A DNA stretch of 17,720 nucleotides from Flavobacteriales bacterium UBA6049 (GCA_002429085.1 DIYR01000159.1:1-17720); one strand, 5' to 3'. Positions 1 to 7,649 are shown, counted from the first letter of the stretch. Notes: generated by a model not told the origin, from the letters alone. Numbers and translations are program-made.

Positions 1-22
1 TTCATCTTAATCAAGTATTGAT

Positions 23-490
23 TTAATTATAATCTCCTATCATCGGAATCTCATCCATAATTTGTAGAGATAACAGCATATAGATTGCATTATCAATCTG
101 AACAAATCTACTTGCTATTTTTCCTCCAAGCACTTTATTCATTTTTGCGAAATACTTCTTCTGTAGTTTTAATCTACTTGCTGTATTTGCTTGAGCTTGC
201 TTTGTTAGGTCTGTCGCCTGTTCATCTGTCATCGATTCGTACTGCTCTGCATAGTTTTTCAAATACTGCATACTTTTCTTACGATTCTCTTCAAGTTCAG
301 CTTCATATTCATCATATAATACCCAAAAAGCATCTTTATTAGAGTCTGTCAATAACATACCCTCTTGAAAAATTGCTCTTCTTTCGGTTTCTACCATGTA
401 GTTTAACCATTTCCCATCCAAGCCACCAGCTTGAGCCATTGCCGTTAATCCACTAATGCTCAACACTAACGCTACTAAAAAATTCTTCAT
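23..490 (-). CDS. Small exported helical protein, Spy/CpxP-like (function unknown)
   Basis: A 155-residue protein. Residues 1-20 form a signal peptide (MKNF, hydrophobic core, then AMAQA with cleavage after the alanine), so the mature protein is periplasmic or secreted. The rest is predicted almost wholly alpha-helical and rich in charged residues, Gln and Ala. A segment around residues 86-135 (MTDEQATDL followed by KLQKKYFAKMNKVL) resembles the LTxxQ and 'KFxKVL' pattern of Spy/CpxP-type periplasmic stress proteins, which are of similar length; this is a resemblance by eye, not a proven match. The ATG at 490 is chosen because it starts directly at the signal peptide. It is transcribed divergently from the mscS-type gene across 164 bp, where I see no convincing promoter. 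No terminator is visible before the window edge. The coding call is secure; the family is tentative. Confidence 0.8.
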   Translation of the reverse strand: MKNFLVALVLSISGLTAMAQAGGLDGKWLNYMVETERRAIFQEGMLLTDSNKDAFWVLYDEYEAELEENRKKSMQYLKNYAEQYESMTDEQATDLTKQAQANTASRLKLQKKYFAKMNKVLGGKIASRFVQIDNAIYMLLSLQIMDEIPMIGDYN

Positions 491-654
491 TACAAGTTGG
501 TTTTAAATAGTTTTTGAGTTTAGACTAAACTACAACCATATTTTTGTCCTATTCCTAGGCTAACCCAATCATTTTTTAAACAATTTGAAATAATACGCTC
601 TCAATTGTAAACAGCGTTTAAATTCGTAATGAAAACCCAAAAACTGAACTAAAT

Positions 655-1509
655 ATGAATGAACAAATGGAAATGGCCACAAACAGTATGTCTGAGTATG
701 GTCAAATGGCCATGGATCTCTTAATGGAACATGGACCAAATGTGCTTTTAGCCATTGTAGTCCTTTTGGTTGGACTAAGAGTTGTGAATGCATTTACCAA
801 AATGTTGAAAAAGCTAATGGAGAAGAGAAACGTTGATGAAACTCTTCGTCCTTTTCTTACCAATTTATTAAACTGGACTCTAAAAGCACTTCTAGTAGTT
901 TCTGTTGCCGGTATGGTTGGAATAGAAACCACTTCTTTTGTAGCTATTTTAGGAGCTGCTGGTCTAGCAATTGGTTTAGCACTACAAGGAACCTTAGCGA
1001 ATTTTGCTGGTGGTGTTTTACTGCTAATTTTCAAACCTTTTAAAGTAGGCGATTTAATTGAAGCTGGTGGTCACTTAGGTGTTGTTGAGGAAATTCAAAT
1101 ATTCGTAACTATCCTTAAAACGCTTCAAAACAGAGTGATCATTATACCTAATGGTATCCTTAGTAATGGAAGTCTTACTAATTATTCTGCTGAAGATACG
1201 CTTCGTGTAGATATGGTATTTGGTATTGCTTACAACGCTGATTTGAAGAAAGCAAAAGAAATATTTAATGACATTTTAGACAAAGATGGAAGAGTTCTTG
1301 CGGAACCTGCGAGAACTGTTGCTGTATCTGAATTAGCTGATAATAGTGTAAACTTTGTTGTTCGCCCTTGGGTTAAAACAGAAGACTACTGGGATGTTTA
1401 CTTCAACATTCACGAGCAAGTTAAATTAAGACTTGACGAAGCTGGAATTGGAATTCCATTCCCTCAGAGAGATGTTCATGTGTATAATCATGAAGTTTCT
1501 GAGAAATAG
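655..1509 (+). CDS. MscS-family small-conductance mechanosensitive channel
   Basis: A 284-residue inner-membrane channel that in this family opens on membrane tension to release solutes during hypo-osmotic shock. Three hydrophobic segments are visible, at about residues 28-47, 69-90 and 94-126. The third is the Gly/Ala-rich pore helix (AAGLAIGLALQGTLANFAGG), the hallmark of MscS. It is followed by the beta-domain with KPFKVGD, 'VVEEIQIFVT', 'IIIPNG' and 'LTNYS', then an alpha/beta C-terminal domain ending in IPFPQRDVHV, all typical of MscS. The length matches E. coli MscS (286 residues). The N-terminus before helix 1 is Met-rich, with in-frame Met at residues 5, 7 and 12, so the exact start is uncertain by a few codons. 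It is monocistronic, with its own strong terminator just downstream. Confidence 0.95.
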   Translation: MNEQMEMATNSMSEYGQMAMDLLMEHGPNVLLAIVVLLVGLRVVNAFTKMLKKLMEKRNVDETLRPFLTNLLNWTLKALLVVSVAGMVGIETTSFVAILGAAGLAIGLALQGTLANFAGGVLLLIFKPFKVGDLIEAGGHLGVVEEIQIFVTILKTLQNRVIIIPNGILSNGSLTNYSAEDTLRVDMVFGIAYNADLKKAKEIFNDILDKDGRVLAEPARTVAVSELADNSVNFVVRPWVKTEDYWDVYFNIHEQVKLRLDEAGIGIPFPQRDVHVYNHEVSEK

Positions 1510-1529
1510 TTTTATTCACTCACGAATAC

Positions 1530-1562
1530 AAAGCCCTTTACGTTCAGTAAAGGGCTTTTTTG
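1530..1562 (+). terminator. Rho-independent terminator of the mscS-type gene
   Basis: A perfect 11-bp stem, AAAGCCCTTTA (1530-1540) pairing with TAAAGGGCTTT (1548-1558), with a 7-nt loop (CGTTCAG) and a run of T after the stem. It begins 21 nt after the stop codon. The A-run on the 5' side could also let it work weakly in the reverse direction, but no gene approaches from the right. Confidence 0.93.
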
Positions 1563-1591
1563 TTTGGTTTATCAAATAATTAATATCCAAC

Positions 1592-1624
1592 TTGAAAAAT
1601 TCCAATTGTAATTCTTCATTTTTG
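1592..1624 (+). promoter_or_regulatory. Candidate Bacteroidota-type promoter for the 1630 gene run
   Basis: TTG at 1592-1594, 22 bp, then CATTTTTG at 1617-1624, which differs from the TAnnTTTG -7 consensus only at its first base. The spacing lies inside the 17-23 bp range known for this phylum. Transcription would start almost at the ATG (1630), implying a leaderless or nearly leaderless message. The match is short and could be chance in AT-rich DNA. Confidence 0.3.
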
Positions 1625-1629
1625 ACCAC

Positions 1630-2688
1630 ATGACTCAATGGCTAGTATTGGTAATGCTTGTTGCAGGAACTTTTTCTTCTTTACAAGCTCAAGAAATGCG
1701 CGACAATTTTAGAGGTAAAGAAGCCGTACGCATCGCGTTTTGGAATATGGAAAATCTCTTTTTTCCTGCTGATGATTCACTTACCAGAGATGACTCTTTT
1801 ACTCCATATGGTGATAACCACTGGAGTTTTAAGAAGTACAATGAAAAACTACAACGTATGGGCAAAGCTATAACGGCTCTAGGTGGCTGGGAGGCTGTTG
1901 AAATGATTGGGTTTTGCGAGGTTGAGCACAAAAAAGTACTGGAAGACTTGATTAACAAATCAACACTTTCTCAAAACAAGTATGGAATAGTTCACCAAGA
2001 ATCACCATATAAAAGAGGTATTGACGTTGCTCTTATTTATCGTACTGATAAAATCAGTATGCTCAATGTTCGATATATTACCGTAAGCTTTGGACCTAAT
2101 TCTAGACCCACTCGAGATATTCTTCAGGTCTCTGCACAGCTTCCGAATAAAGATACTATTCATGTATTTTATAACCACTGGCCATCTAGATATGGAGGAG
2201 AATTAGCTACAATTCCAAAGCGTGCCAAAGCTGCTGAAATTGTAAAGCAAGCTTGTGATTCTATTTATCAATTGCAGCCAAATGCAAACATTCTTATTAT
2301 GGGTGATTTGAATGATGAACCTATCGATCCAAGTGTAAAAGAGGTTCTCAATGCAAAACCAGATACAAATAACACCTCTAATCAAGATTTGATAAATCTG
2401 ATGCATGCAAAAATGGGAAAAGAGGGAACCCATAAGTATCAAGGTGAGTGGGGAGTTTTAGATCATATTATTGTGTCAAAACCTCTATTCTATTCTACTA
2501 ATACAACACATTTATTTGATTTTCAAGGACACATTTTTAAGCCAGATTTTTTAGTGGAAGACGATGGCACACATTTAGGTACTAAACCATTCAGAACCTA
2601 TATTGGCATGAAACACAATGGTGGTTATTCTGACCATCTGCCTATTTATGTAGATTTGCGCCTTCAATCGAAAGTGCAAGAACAATGA
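1630..2688 (+). CDS. Exported endonuclease/exonuclease/phosphatase-family protein
   Basis: A 352-residue member of the DNase I-like fold that also includes exonuclease III and inositol phosphatases. The catalytic signature is complete: FWNMENLF (Asn39), GFCEVE (Glu97, metal ligand), YNHWPSR (His183), MGDLNDEP (Asp226, Asn228), LDHI (Asp278, His279) and SDHLP (Asp335, His336, the general base pair). The N-terminus ends in SSLQAQE and looks like a signal peptide, although it has no Lys or Arg before the hydrophobic stretch; an in-frame TAA at 1609 rules out a longer start. The substrate cannot be told from sequence: nucleic acid and phosphoester cleavage are both possible, and an exported location favours nutrient or phosphate scavenging (inference). 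Its TGA overlaps the ATG of the dCTP deaminase gene (ATGA), so the two are probably translationally coupled. Confidence 0.92.
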   Translation: MTQWLVLVMLVAGTFSSLQAQEMRDNFRGKEAVRIAFWNMENLFFPADDSLTRDDSFTPYGDNHWSFKKYNEKLQRMGKAITALGGWEAVEMIGFCEVEHKKVLEDLINKSTLSQNKYGIVHQESPYKRGIDVALIYRTDKISMLNVRYITVSFGPNSRPTRDILQVSAQLPNKDTIHVFYNHWPSRYGGELATIPKRAKAAEIVKQACDSIYQLQPNANILIMGDLNDEPIDPSVKEVLNAKPDTNNTSNQDLINLMHAKMGKEGTHKYQGEWGVLDHIIVSKPLFYSTNTTHLFDFQGHIFKPDFLVEDDGTHLGTKPFRTYIGMKHNGGYSDHLPIYVDLRLQSKVQEQ

Positions 2689-3206
2689 TCTTATCGGGTA
2701 AAGAAATAGAAGCTCAATTAAATAAAGGAATTCACATATCTCCATTTACGAAAGAGCAACTGAATCCCAACAGTTATAACTTACGATTGCACAATGAGTT
2801 GATGACGTATGATAAAGATGTTTTAGACATGCGTGTGCCGAACCCAACATCAAAACTCATTATTCCAGAAGAAGGTCTATTGCTAGAACCTAATAAGTTA
2901 TATTTAGGAAGAACGGTAGAAAAAACCTTTACTGATAAATATGTTCCAATGCTTGAAGGAAGATCCAGTATTGGTCGTTTAGGATTGTTCATTCACGTAA
3001 CAGCTGGATTCGGAGATGTAGGATTCAACGGTTTTTGGACGCTTGAAATTTTCTGTGTTCAACCTATTCGTATTTATCCAAATGTTGAAATCTGTCAGAT
3101 CTTCTATCACTCAATAGAAGGAGATTACGATTTATATAAGTCTGGAAAGTATCAGAATAACGAGGGTATTCAACCCAGTTTATTGTACAAAGATTTTGCT
3201 GGTTAA
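2685..3206 (+). CDS. dcd: dCTP deaminase
   Basis: A 173-residue cytosolic enzyme that deaminates dCTP to dUTP, which dUTPase then converts to dUMP for thymidylate synthesis. The family core is clear: N-terminal SGKEI and 'NPNSYNLRL', then EGRSSIGRLGLFIHVTAG (residues 91-108) with the substrate-binding Arg/Ser cluster (Arg93, Ser94, Ser95, Arg98), then DVGFNGFWTLEI with Glu121 as the probable catalytic base, and YPNVEICQIFYH. It is slightly shorter than the E. coli enzyme (193 residues). Whether it also hydrolyses dUTP, as some relatives do, cannot be decided from sequence. The start is fixed by the 4-nt overlap with the upstream nuclease-family gene; the stop TAA abuts the ATG of yidD with no intervening base, so these three genes very probably form one message. 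Confidence 0.9.
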   Translation: MILSGKEIEAQLNKGIHISPFTKEQLNPNSYNLRLHNELMTYDKDVLDMRVPNPTSKLIIPEEGLLLEPNKLYLGRTVEKTFTDKYVPMLEGRSSIGRLGLFIHVTAGFGDVGFNGFWTLEIFCVQPIRIYPNVEICQIFYHSIEGDYDLYKSGKYQNNEGIQPSLLYKDFAG

Positions 3207-3461
3207 ATGAAGTGGCTTATTGAACAGATTCTAATTCTTCTTGTTCGATTCTATCAAGTAGCAATTTCTCCATTTCTAGGTCCTTCTTGTAGATATAACC
3301 CAACTTGTAGTCACTACACCATTGAAGCAATTAAAGAATGGGGGCCAATTAAAGGAAGTTGGTTAGCAGCAAAACGTATTTCTTCTTGCCATCCTTGGGG
3401 TGGACATGGGTACGATCCGGTTCCAAAAAAACCGAAAAAAACTACGGTTAAAAAACCGTAA
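3207..3461 (+). CDS. yidD: Membrane protein insertion efficiency factor YidD
   Basis: An 84-residue protein of the YidD family, which associates with the inner membrane and aids YidC-dependent membrane protein insertion. Nearly every family hallmark is present: YQVAISPFLGPSCRYNPTCS (residues about 16-35), HYTIEAI, GSWLAAKRISSCHPWGG and GYDPVP. The three invariant Cys (in SCRY, PTCS and SCHP) are in place. After DPVP comes a short basic tail (KKPKKTTVKKP). It starts directly after the TAA of dcd. In many bacteria yidD lies between rnpA and yidC; here it is uncoupled from that cluster and is the third gene of a run with a nuclease-family gene and dcd. Confidence 0.96.
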   Translation: MKWLIEQILILLVRFYQVAISPFLGPSCRYNPTCSHYTIEAIKEWGPIKGSWLAAKRISSCHPWGGHGYDPVPKKPKKTTVKKP

Positions 3462-3494
3462 ACCTAGATTCTGGTACGCTCATTGATTTGAGAA

Positions 3495-3524
3495 TTGACA
3501 ATCACAGCAAAAAAGCTTTTTTTG
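3495..3524 (+). promoter_or_regulatory. Candidate Bacteroidota-type promoter of the M1 peptidase gene
   Basis: TTG at 3495-3497, 19 bp, then TTTTTTTG at 3517-3524, one mismatch from TAnnTTTG. Spacing is in the normal 17-23 bp range, and the predicted start of transcription lies a few bases before the ATG at 3540. The TTG that could be mistaken for an upstream translation start is here read as the -33 element. The T-run makes a chance match plausible. Confidence 0.4.
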
Positions 3525-3539
3525 CACAAAACCAAATTC

Positions 3540-5339
3540 ATGAAGCATACACTTGCAGCGTTGTTCGCAGGAATATCCTCTTTAGCAATGGCTCAATCGG
3601 GTTATTGGCAGCAACACGTTAATTACGATATAGATATCACGTTAGACCATACTAACCATCAATTTAAAGGTCTAGAGCGTATTGAATACACCAACAACTC
3701 ACCAGACACACTGCATAAAGCATACATCCATTTGTATTTCAATGCTTTTCAACCCAATAGTATGATGGATGTAAGATCATTGAACATTGCAGATCCGGAT
3801 AGACGCGTAATGGACCGTATATCCAAACTATCTAAAGATGAGATTGGATATCATGAGATTGAAGATTTACAGGTGAATGGAATGAGTTGCCACTTCACCA
3901 TTTCTGGTACCATAATGAAATTAGTTTTACCAGAACCAATTGCTCCAGGAGAAATGGCTGTTTTCGATTTCAAATTTAAAGGTCAAGTCCCATTACAAAT
4001 TAGACGATCTGGTAGAGACAATAAAGAGGGCATTGATTATACCATGACCCAGTGGTACCCTAAAATGGCTGAATACGATAAAGATGGTTGGCATCCGAAT
4101 CAATATGTAGGGAGAGAGTTTTACGGGGTTTATGGTTCATATGATGTTACCATCACTATGGATAAAGACTATGTTATTGCTGGAACAGGTACACATACTA
4201 AACATGCCACCTATAACAATACAAACACTTGGAATTTTAAAGCCGATAATGTGCATGATTTTGCATGGGCTGCAGATCCAAATTATCAGCATGACAGTAT
4301 TGATGTACCTGGAATTACCACGCTTCATTTTTATTATCAAACAGATACTCTAGCGCAACAATGGAAAGATATTCAGCCTGATGTTAAGCGCTTATTTGAA
4401 ATTATGAGTGCAAAATTTGGAAAGTATCCATACGAGCAATTTTCTGTTATTCAAGGTGGTGATGGAGGTATGGAATATCCAATGTGCACAATGATTGTTG
4501 GTCATGGGAAACGTGATGGTAAAGTAGGGCTAATTGCACATGAAGCTTTTCACAATTGGTATTACGGTATTCTAGGTACGGATGAATTCCGTTACCCATG
4601 GATGGATGAAGGATTTACCTCTTATGCGGAAGATATTGTGTTGGATAGTTTATACAACCATCAAGCTGTGAATCCACTAGAGAAGAGCTACAAAACATAC
4701 CGTTATTACGCTCAGCAACCATGGGAAGAGCCATTAACTACTCCTGCAGATTTTTATGCAGTGAATTCTGCTTACAGCATAAACAGCTACGTAAAGGGTG
4801 CAATTACCCTAGCGCAGTTAGAATACATCATGGGTGAAGAGGCTTTTGCCGAAGGAATGCTTAACTACTTTGAAACCTGGAAATTTAAGCATCCTAAACC
4901 AGCAGACTTCTTACGTGTGATGGAGTTAAGTTCTGATTTAGAACTGGACTGGTATTTTGAGCATTGGGTAAATACTACCAAGCACATCGATTATGCTATT
5001 GACACAGTTATTGCCGGTAAGGTTAAGACCACGGTTACTCTAGCTAATCTTGGTACTCATCCGATGCCAATAGATGTAAAGGTTACACTTAAAAACGGGG
5101 AAACACATTGGTACAATATCCCACTACAAATGATGTTGGGCAATAAGTCTGCTGAAGCTACAAGCTGGAATAAGCTGAAGGCATGGCAATGGACAAACCC
5201 TACATACTCGTTTGAAGTAAACTATCCAACTAAAAAGATTTCTTCCATAGAGATTGACCCAACTGGAAGATTAGCTGATATTGTACTGGAAAACAACTTA
5301 TACCCTGCCCCAGAACCTAAAGAAACTGATCAACAATAG
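3540..5339 (+). CDS. Secreted M1-family (gluzincin) zinc metallopeptidase
   Basis: A 599-residue aminopeptidase-type protein, counted from the ATG at 3540. That ATG begins a clean signal peptide (MKHTLAALFAG, ending AMAQS); an upstream in-frame TTG at 3495 would add 15 unlikely basic residues. The catalytic core is complete: GGDGGMEYP (the substrate-binding GAMEN-type motif), zinc site HEAFH at residues 334-338 with the third ligand Glu357 exactly 18 residues later (WMDEGF), and a downstream Tyr in NSYVKGA that fits the transition-state tyrosine. An N-terminal beta domain (about residues 20-230) precedes the catalytic domain, as in the family. There is no type IX sorting domain; the tail is short and Pro/Glu-rich. 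Likely role: periplasmic or outer-membrane peptide degradation. The gene ends 9 bp before the DUF192 gene, probably one operon. Confidence 0.93.
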   Translation: MKHTLAALFAGISSLAMAQSGYWQQHVNYDIDITLDHTNHQFKGLERIEYTNNSPDTLHKAYIHLYFNAFQPNSMMDVRSLNIADPDRRVMDRISKLSKDEIGYHEIEDLQVNGMSCHFTISGTIMKLVLPEPIAPGEMAVFDFKFKGQVPLQIRRSGRDNKEGIDYTMTQWYPKMAEYDKDGWHPNQYVGREFYGVYGSYDVTITMDKDYVIAGTGTHTKHATYNNTNTWNFKADNVHDFAWAADPNYQHDSIDVPGITTLHFYYQTDTLAQQWKDIQPDVKRLFEIMSAKFGKYPYEQFSVIQGGDGGMEYPMCTMIVGHGKRDGKVGLIAHEAFHNWYYGILGTDEFRYPWMDEGFTSYAEDIVLDSLYNHQAVNPLEKSYKTYRYYAQQPWEEPLTTPADFYAVNSAYSINSYVKGAITLAQLEYIMGEEAFAEGMLNYFETWKFKHPKPADFLRVMELSSDLELDWYFEHWVNTTKHIDYAIDTVIAGKVKTTVTLANLGTHPMPIDVKVTLKNGETHWYNIPLQMMLGNKSAEATSWNKLKAWQWTNPTYSFEVNYPTKKISSIEIDPTGRLADIVLENNLYPAPEPKETDQQ

Positions 5340-5348
5340 TCTTGATTC

Positions 5349-5885
5349 ATGAGAAACAAACGATTTTTAAGCATTGGAGCTATTATTGGTGGAGGATTGC
5401 TCATTTTTCTTTTTGTGCTTCAACCCCTATTTACTTCTAACAAACCAAAGGGTGGCAAAATTGAAAGCACCTCTGTAACCAATAAGTCTACTGAAATTCC
5501 ATTCACACAAGAAGGTCAATTGTGGTTTTTGGCACCAGATGGTGATACCATTCGTCAGGTAGCACTGGAAATAGCTGATAATGATTACGAACGTGCTCGT
5601 GGCTTAATGGACCGGAGATCAATGACTGATCAACAAGCTATGATCTTCATTTTTGATCAGGAACGTCCACAATCGTTCTGGATGAAAAACACACATATTT
5701 CGCTTGATATCATCTATGTAAAAGCCAATATGGAAGTGGTCTCTATCCAAAAGAACACACAGCCCTACTCTACTCAATCACTTCCTTCCGAAGGAGATGC
5801 ACAATATGTAGTAGAAGTAATTGCTGGCTTCTGTGATCAGTATGGAATTGAGAAGGGAAGTAAGATCAGCTTTGAACGAAAATAA
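5349..5885 (+). CDS. Membrane-anchored DUF192 family protein
   Basis: A 178-residue protein with one N-terminal membrane segment (residues about 8-27, preceded by RNKR), a short linker, and a DUF192 domain over residues about 55-175. Family hallmarks are visible: RARGLMDR (residues 82-89), MIFIFD, FWMKNTHISLDIIYV (residues 110-124) and YVVEVIAG near the end, followed by the 'GSKISF' closing strand. DUF192 proteins are small beta-rich extracytoplasmic domains with no firmly established biochemical role. The gene follows the M1 peptidase by 9 bp and is presumably co-transcribed. Its stop codon lies 2 bp from the stop of the convergent DUF4294 gene, so the two transcripts meet at the hairpin at 5890-5917. 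Confidence 0.92.
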   Translation: MRNKRFLSIGAIIGGGLLIFLFVLQPLFTSNKPKGGKIESTSVTNKSTEIPFTQEGQLWFLAPDGDTIRQVALEIADNDYERARGLMDRRSMTDQQAMIFIFDQERPQSFWMKNTHISLDIIYVKANMEVVSIQKNTQPYSTQSLPSEGDAQYVVEVIAGFCDQYGIEKGSKISFERK

Positions 5886-5887
5886 TT

Positions 5888-6475
5888 TTATAGAAGTGGG
5901 ATGGCTCCCACTTCTATTAAACGAACGATCTGTTCAATCTCTTTATCTTCACCGTTAGGATCATATTCGTTTTTTAGATTCTGACCAAACATTTTGGCCA
6001 GTCCTTGCCAAAAAAACGCAGTGATGTCTCCTCGGAAATCCTGAACTAGAGCATAACTTGAGTTTCCTGTTTCTCTATCTATCAGTTTGATTAAAATTGC
6101 TCCTTCTGTAACAGTTAGTCTACGCAACTCACCCTCGTACTCCGCCTTCAATTCCTTTTCTATCTTCTTGTAGAACTTCTTCTCTGCCTTTCTACTTTCT
6201 ACTCCTTCTAGTTCAGCGGCATAAAGCTCTAACTTTTGCGATGCAAGCTTTGCGTAAGGATAAACCTTGACTACTTTTTTTTGAAGTTTGTAGTATTTAC
6301 GTTCCTCTCGCTGACTTTTAAATTTTCGTTTCCCAACCACATTATGCGGGATTAACTGAGCTTGCACCAAAGTATCTCCACCACTAATCGTAGCGCGAAC
6401 AATTTGTTCTTGACCTTGTCCTACTGCAGAAAAAGTCAATAAAAAGCTACAGAATATGAAAAAGAGGTACTTCAT
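5888..6475 (-). CDS. Exported DUF4294 family protein
   Basis: A 195-residue protein with a signal peptide (MKYLFFIFCSFLLTFSAVGQG). The mature part carries the pattern I associate with DUF4294 of Bacteroidota: YYKLQKKVVKVYPYAKLA, a charged helical stretch (residues about 85-115), then LTVTEGAILIKLIDRETG, followed by 'FFWQGLAKMFGQNLKNEYDP' and 'EDKEIEQIVRLIE'. No catalytic motif is recognisable and the function is unknown. The ATG at 6475 starts the signal peptide. The last codons (GAIPLL) lie inside an inverted repeat shared with the 3' end of the convergent DUF192 gene. Family assignment is by motif memory; the coding call is firm. Confidence 0.88.
   Translation of the reverse strand: MKYLFFIFCSFLLTFSAVGQGQEQIVRATISGGDTLVQAQLIPHNVVGKRKFKSQREERKYYKLQKKVVKVYPYAKLASQKLELYAAELEGVESRKAEKKFYKKIEKELKAEYEGELRRLTVTEGAILIKLIDRETGNSSYALVQDFRGDITAFFWQGLAKMFGQNLKNEYDPNGEDKEIEQIVRLIEVGAIPLL
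5890..5917. terminator. Convergent-gene hairpin over the DUF192/DUF4294 stop codons
   Basis: TAGAAGTGGG (5891-5900) pairs perfectly with CCCACTTCTA (5907-5916), loop ATGGCT, with one more A-T pair (5890/5917). On the minus strand the sequence beyond the stem is TAAAATTATTTTCG, a modest T-rich tail; on the plus strand the tail is not T-rich. It could end both convergent transcripts, more plausibly the minus one. The stem overlaps the last codons and the stop of the DUF4294 gene. Confidence 0.55.
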
Positions 6476-6591
6476 ATATATGGTAAAACGAAAATAATGC
6501 CATTTTAAGTTGGTTTTAAGATTGTGATTTTAAAAATTTCATTATTCTATCTGTCCACTTTCATTTACTTCGTGTAGAAGAACAATTAGCC

Positions 6592-7041
6592 ATGTCTGAA
6601 TCCAATCTTAATAATCAGCTGATAGAAAAGGAGTATTTCCATCTTCAATCGCAGATAGATCAGTTCGATAATAAGTCTCTAACAATTAAAGCATGGAGTG
6701 TAACTTTGGCGGTGACAGTTGCTGGGTCAAGTGCTCTTCATCACAATGACATTGTATTACTTTTTGCTGCTCTTGCTAGTTTTATGTTCTGGATGATTGA
6801 TGGTTCATGGAAAGCTTTTCAATATGCAAACTACAAGCGCATTCGTGAAATAGAAAGATACATGCGAGGAGAAATCTCCGAAGTTGAACCATTACAGATT
6901 GCCAAGAATTGGAGCGAATCTTTTCGTGAAGGAGGTACAAAAAGGTTCGTAGAAATTCTGTTTTGGCGCCATGTATTGTTACCACATGCTATACTCTTTT
7001 TCCTATTAACTATCATTTACATATACCAATGGTTAATGTAA
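6592..7041 (+). CDS. Small three-helix membrane protein, family not recognised
   Basis: A 149-residue protein. The N-terminal helix (residues about 8-32, 'EKEYFHLQSQIDQFDNKSLTIKA') is polar; then come two adjacent membrane segments at about 35-49 and 54-70, a basic amphipathic stretch (KAFQYANYKRIREIERYMRG, 74-93), and a third membrane segment at 127-146. The layout of a conserved-looking polar helix ending in D-x-K-x-L followed by a two-helix hairpin and a cytosolic helix is reminiscent of SLATT/PycTM-type two-helix membrane modules, but I cannot confirm homology. The last 13 nt overlap the start of the HD-hydrolase gene, so the pair is probably translated together. No nucleotide cyclase or sensor gene is adjacent. 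Function unknown. Confidence 0.8.
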   Translation: MSESNLNNQLIEKEYFHLQSQIDQFDNKSLTIKAWSVTLAVTVAGSSALHHNDIVLLFAALASFMFWMIDGSWKAFQYANYKRIREIERYMRGEISEVEPLQIAKNWSESFREGGTKRFVEILFWRHVLLPHAILFFLLTIIYIYQWLM

Positions 7042-7649
7042 GATCTTCTTTCATCAGGTTAATCGCCCTCTATACACAAGATCAACATGTTGCTGACCGT
7101 TTTTGGAACGAGATTGAATCTTCCTACTCAAGTAAGCAGCGCTTCTATCATAATTTGAAGCACTTACACTACATGATCGAATTCTTTAACGAGTATAAGC
7201 AACAACTTTCTTATCCAAACGAAGTCTTGTTTGCCATTTTCTATCATGACATTGTTTATCGTTCTACCAAGTCTGATAATGAAGAAAAAAGTGCGTCAAT
7301 TGCGAAAGCAAGATTAGAACAGATTGGTGTTGAGACAGATTCTATTTCTTTAGTCGAGGAACTCATAATAGCTACAAAGCATCATGATGCTAAAACCAAT
7401 TCTGATGCAGCTTTTCTAATCGATTTTGATTTAGGGATTCTAGGTGAACCTTTAGATGTCTACCAAACATACTGTGAGCAAATTCGAAAAGAATACAAGT
7501 TGATTCCTTCATTTCTATATCGAAAAGGACGTAAGAAAGTATTACATCATTTCTTATCAAGAGAACATGTGTATTTGACTCCTACATTTCAAAATCAAAA
7601 AGAAGAGAAGGCTATCCAAAATTTACAATGGGAATTAAGCTCATTGTAG
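7029..7649 (+). CDS. HD-superfamily metal-dependent phosphohydrolase (COG4339-type)
   Basis: A 206-residue cytosolic protein. The HD site is visible as RFYHN (His41), FYHDIVY (His73-Asp74), ATKHHDA (His118, His119, Asp120) and LIDFDLGILG (Asp132, Asp134). The trailing signature 'IRKEYKLIPSFLYRKGRKKVL' and 'TPTFQNQKEEKAIQNLQWEL' is the pattern of predicted metal-dependent HD phosphohydrolases of about 200 residues. The substrate is unknown; relatives of the wider superfamily cleave nucleotides or cyclic nucleotides. The start at 7029 is chosen because the homologous region begins a few residues later and the frame upstream of it is the shadow of the preceding gene; it gives a 13-nt overlap with the membrane-protein gene. 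A small lipoprotein gene follows after 39 bp. Confidence 0.88.
   Translation: MVNVRSSFIRLIALYTQDQHVADRFWNEIESSYSSKQRFYHNLKHLHYMIEFFNEYKQQLSYPNEVLFAIFYHDIVYRSTKSDNEEKSASIAKARLEQIGVETDSISLVEELIIATKHHDAKTNSDAAFLIDFDLGILGEPLDVYQTYCEQIRKEYKLIPSFLYRKGRKKVLHHFLSREHVYLTPTFQNQKEEKAIQNLQWELSSL

Noticed and set aside
584..626. Promoter for the mscS-type gene (TTTG at 584 with TAAATTCG at 619)
   Set aside because: The spacing of 31 bp is far outside 17-23 bp, and the -7 site has a mismatch in its TTTG core.
3443..3460. Inverted repeat TACGGTT/AACCGTA at the end of yidD as a terminator
   Set aside because: It lies inside the coding end, has an A-rich loop, and no T-run follows on the plus strand.
6963..7028. 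Upstream extension of the HD-hydrolase frame to 6963
   Set aside because: These codons are the shadow of the membrane-protein gene's third helix; the ATG at 7029 gives a normal family-length protein.
6592..7649. Complete Pycsar or CBASS defence system
   Set aside because: No cyclase or other sensor gene is adjacent, and the flanking genes are a small lipoprotein and a DUF4294 gene. Only a loose resemblance of the membrane protein remains.
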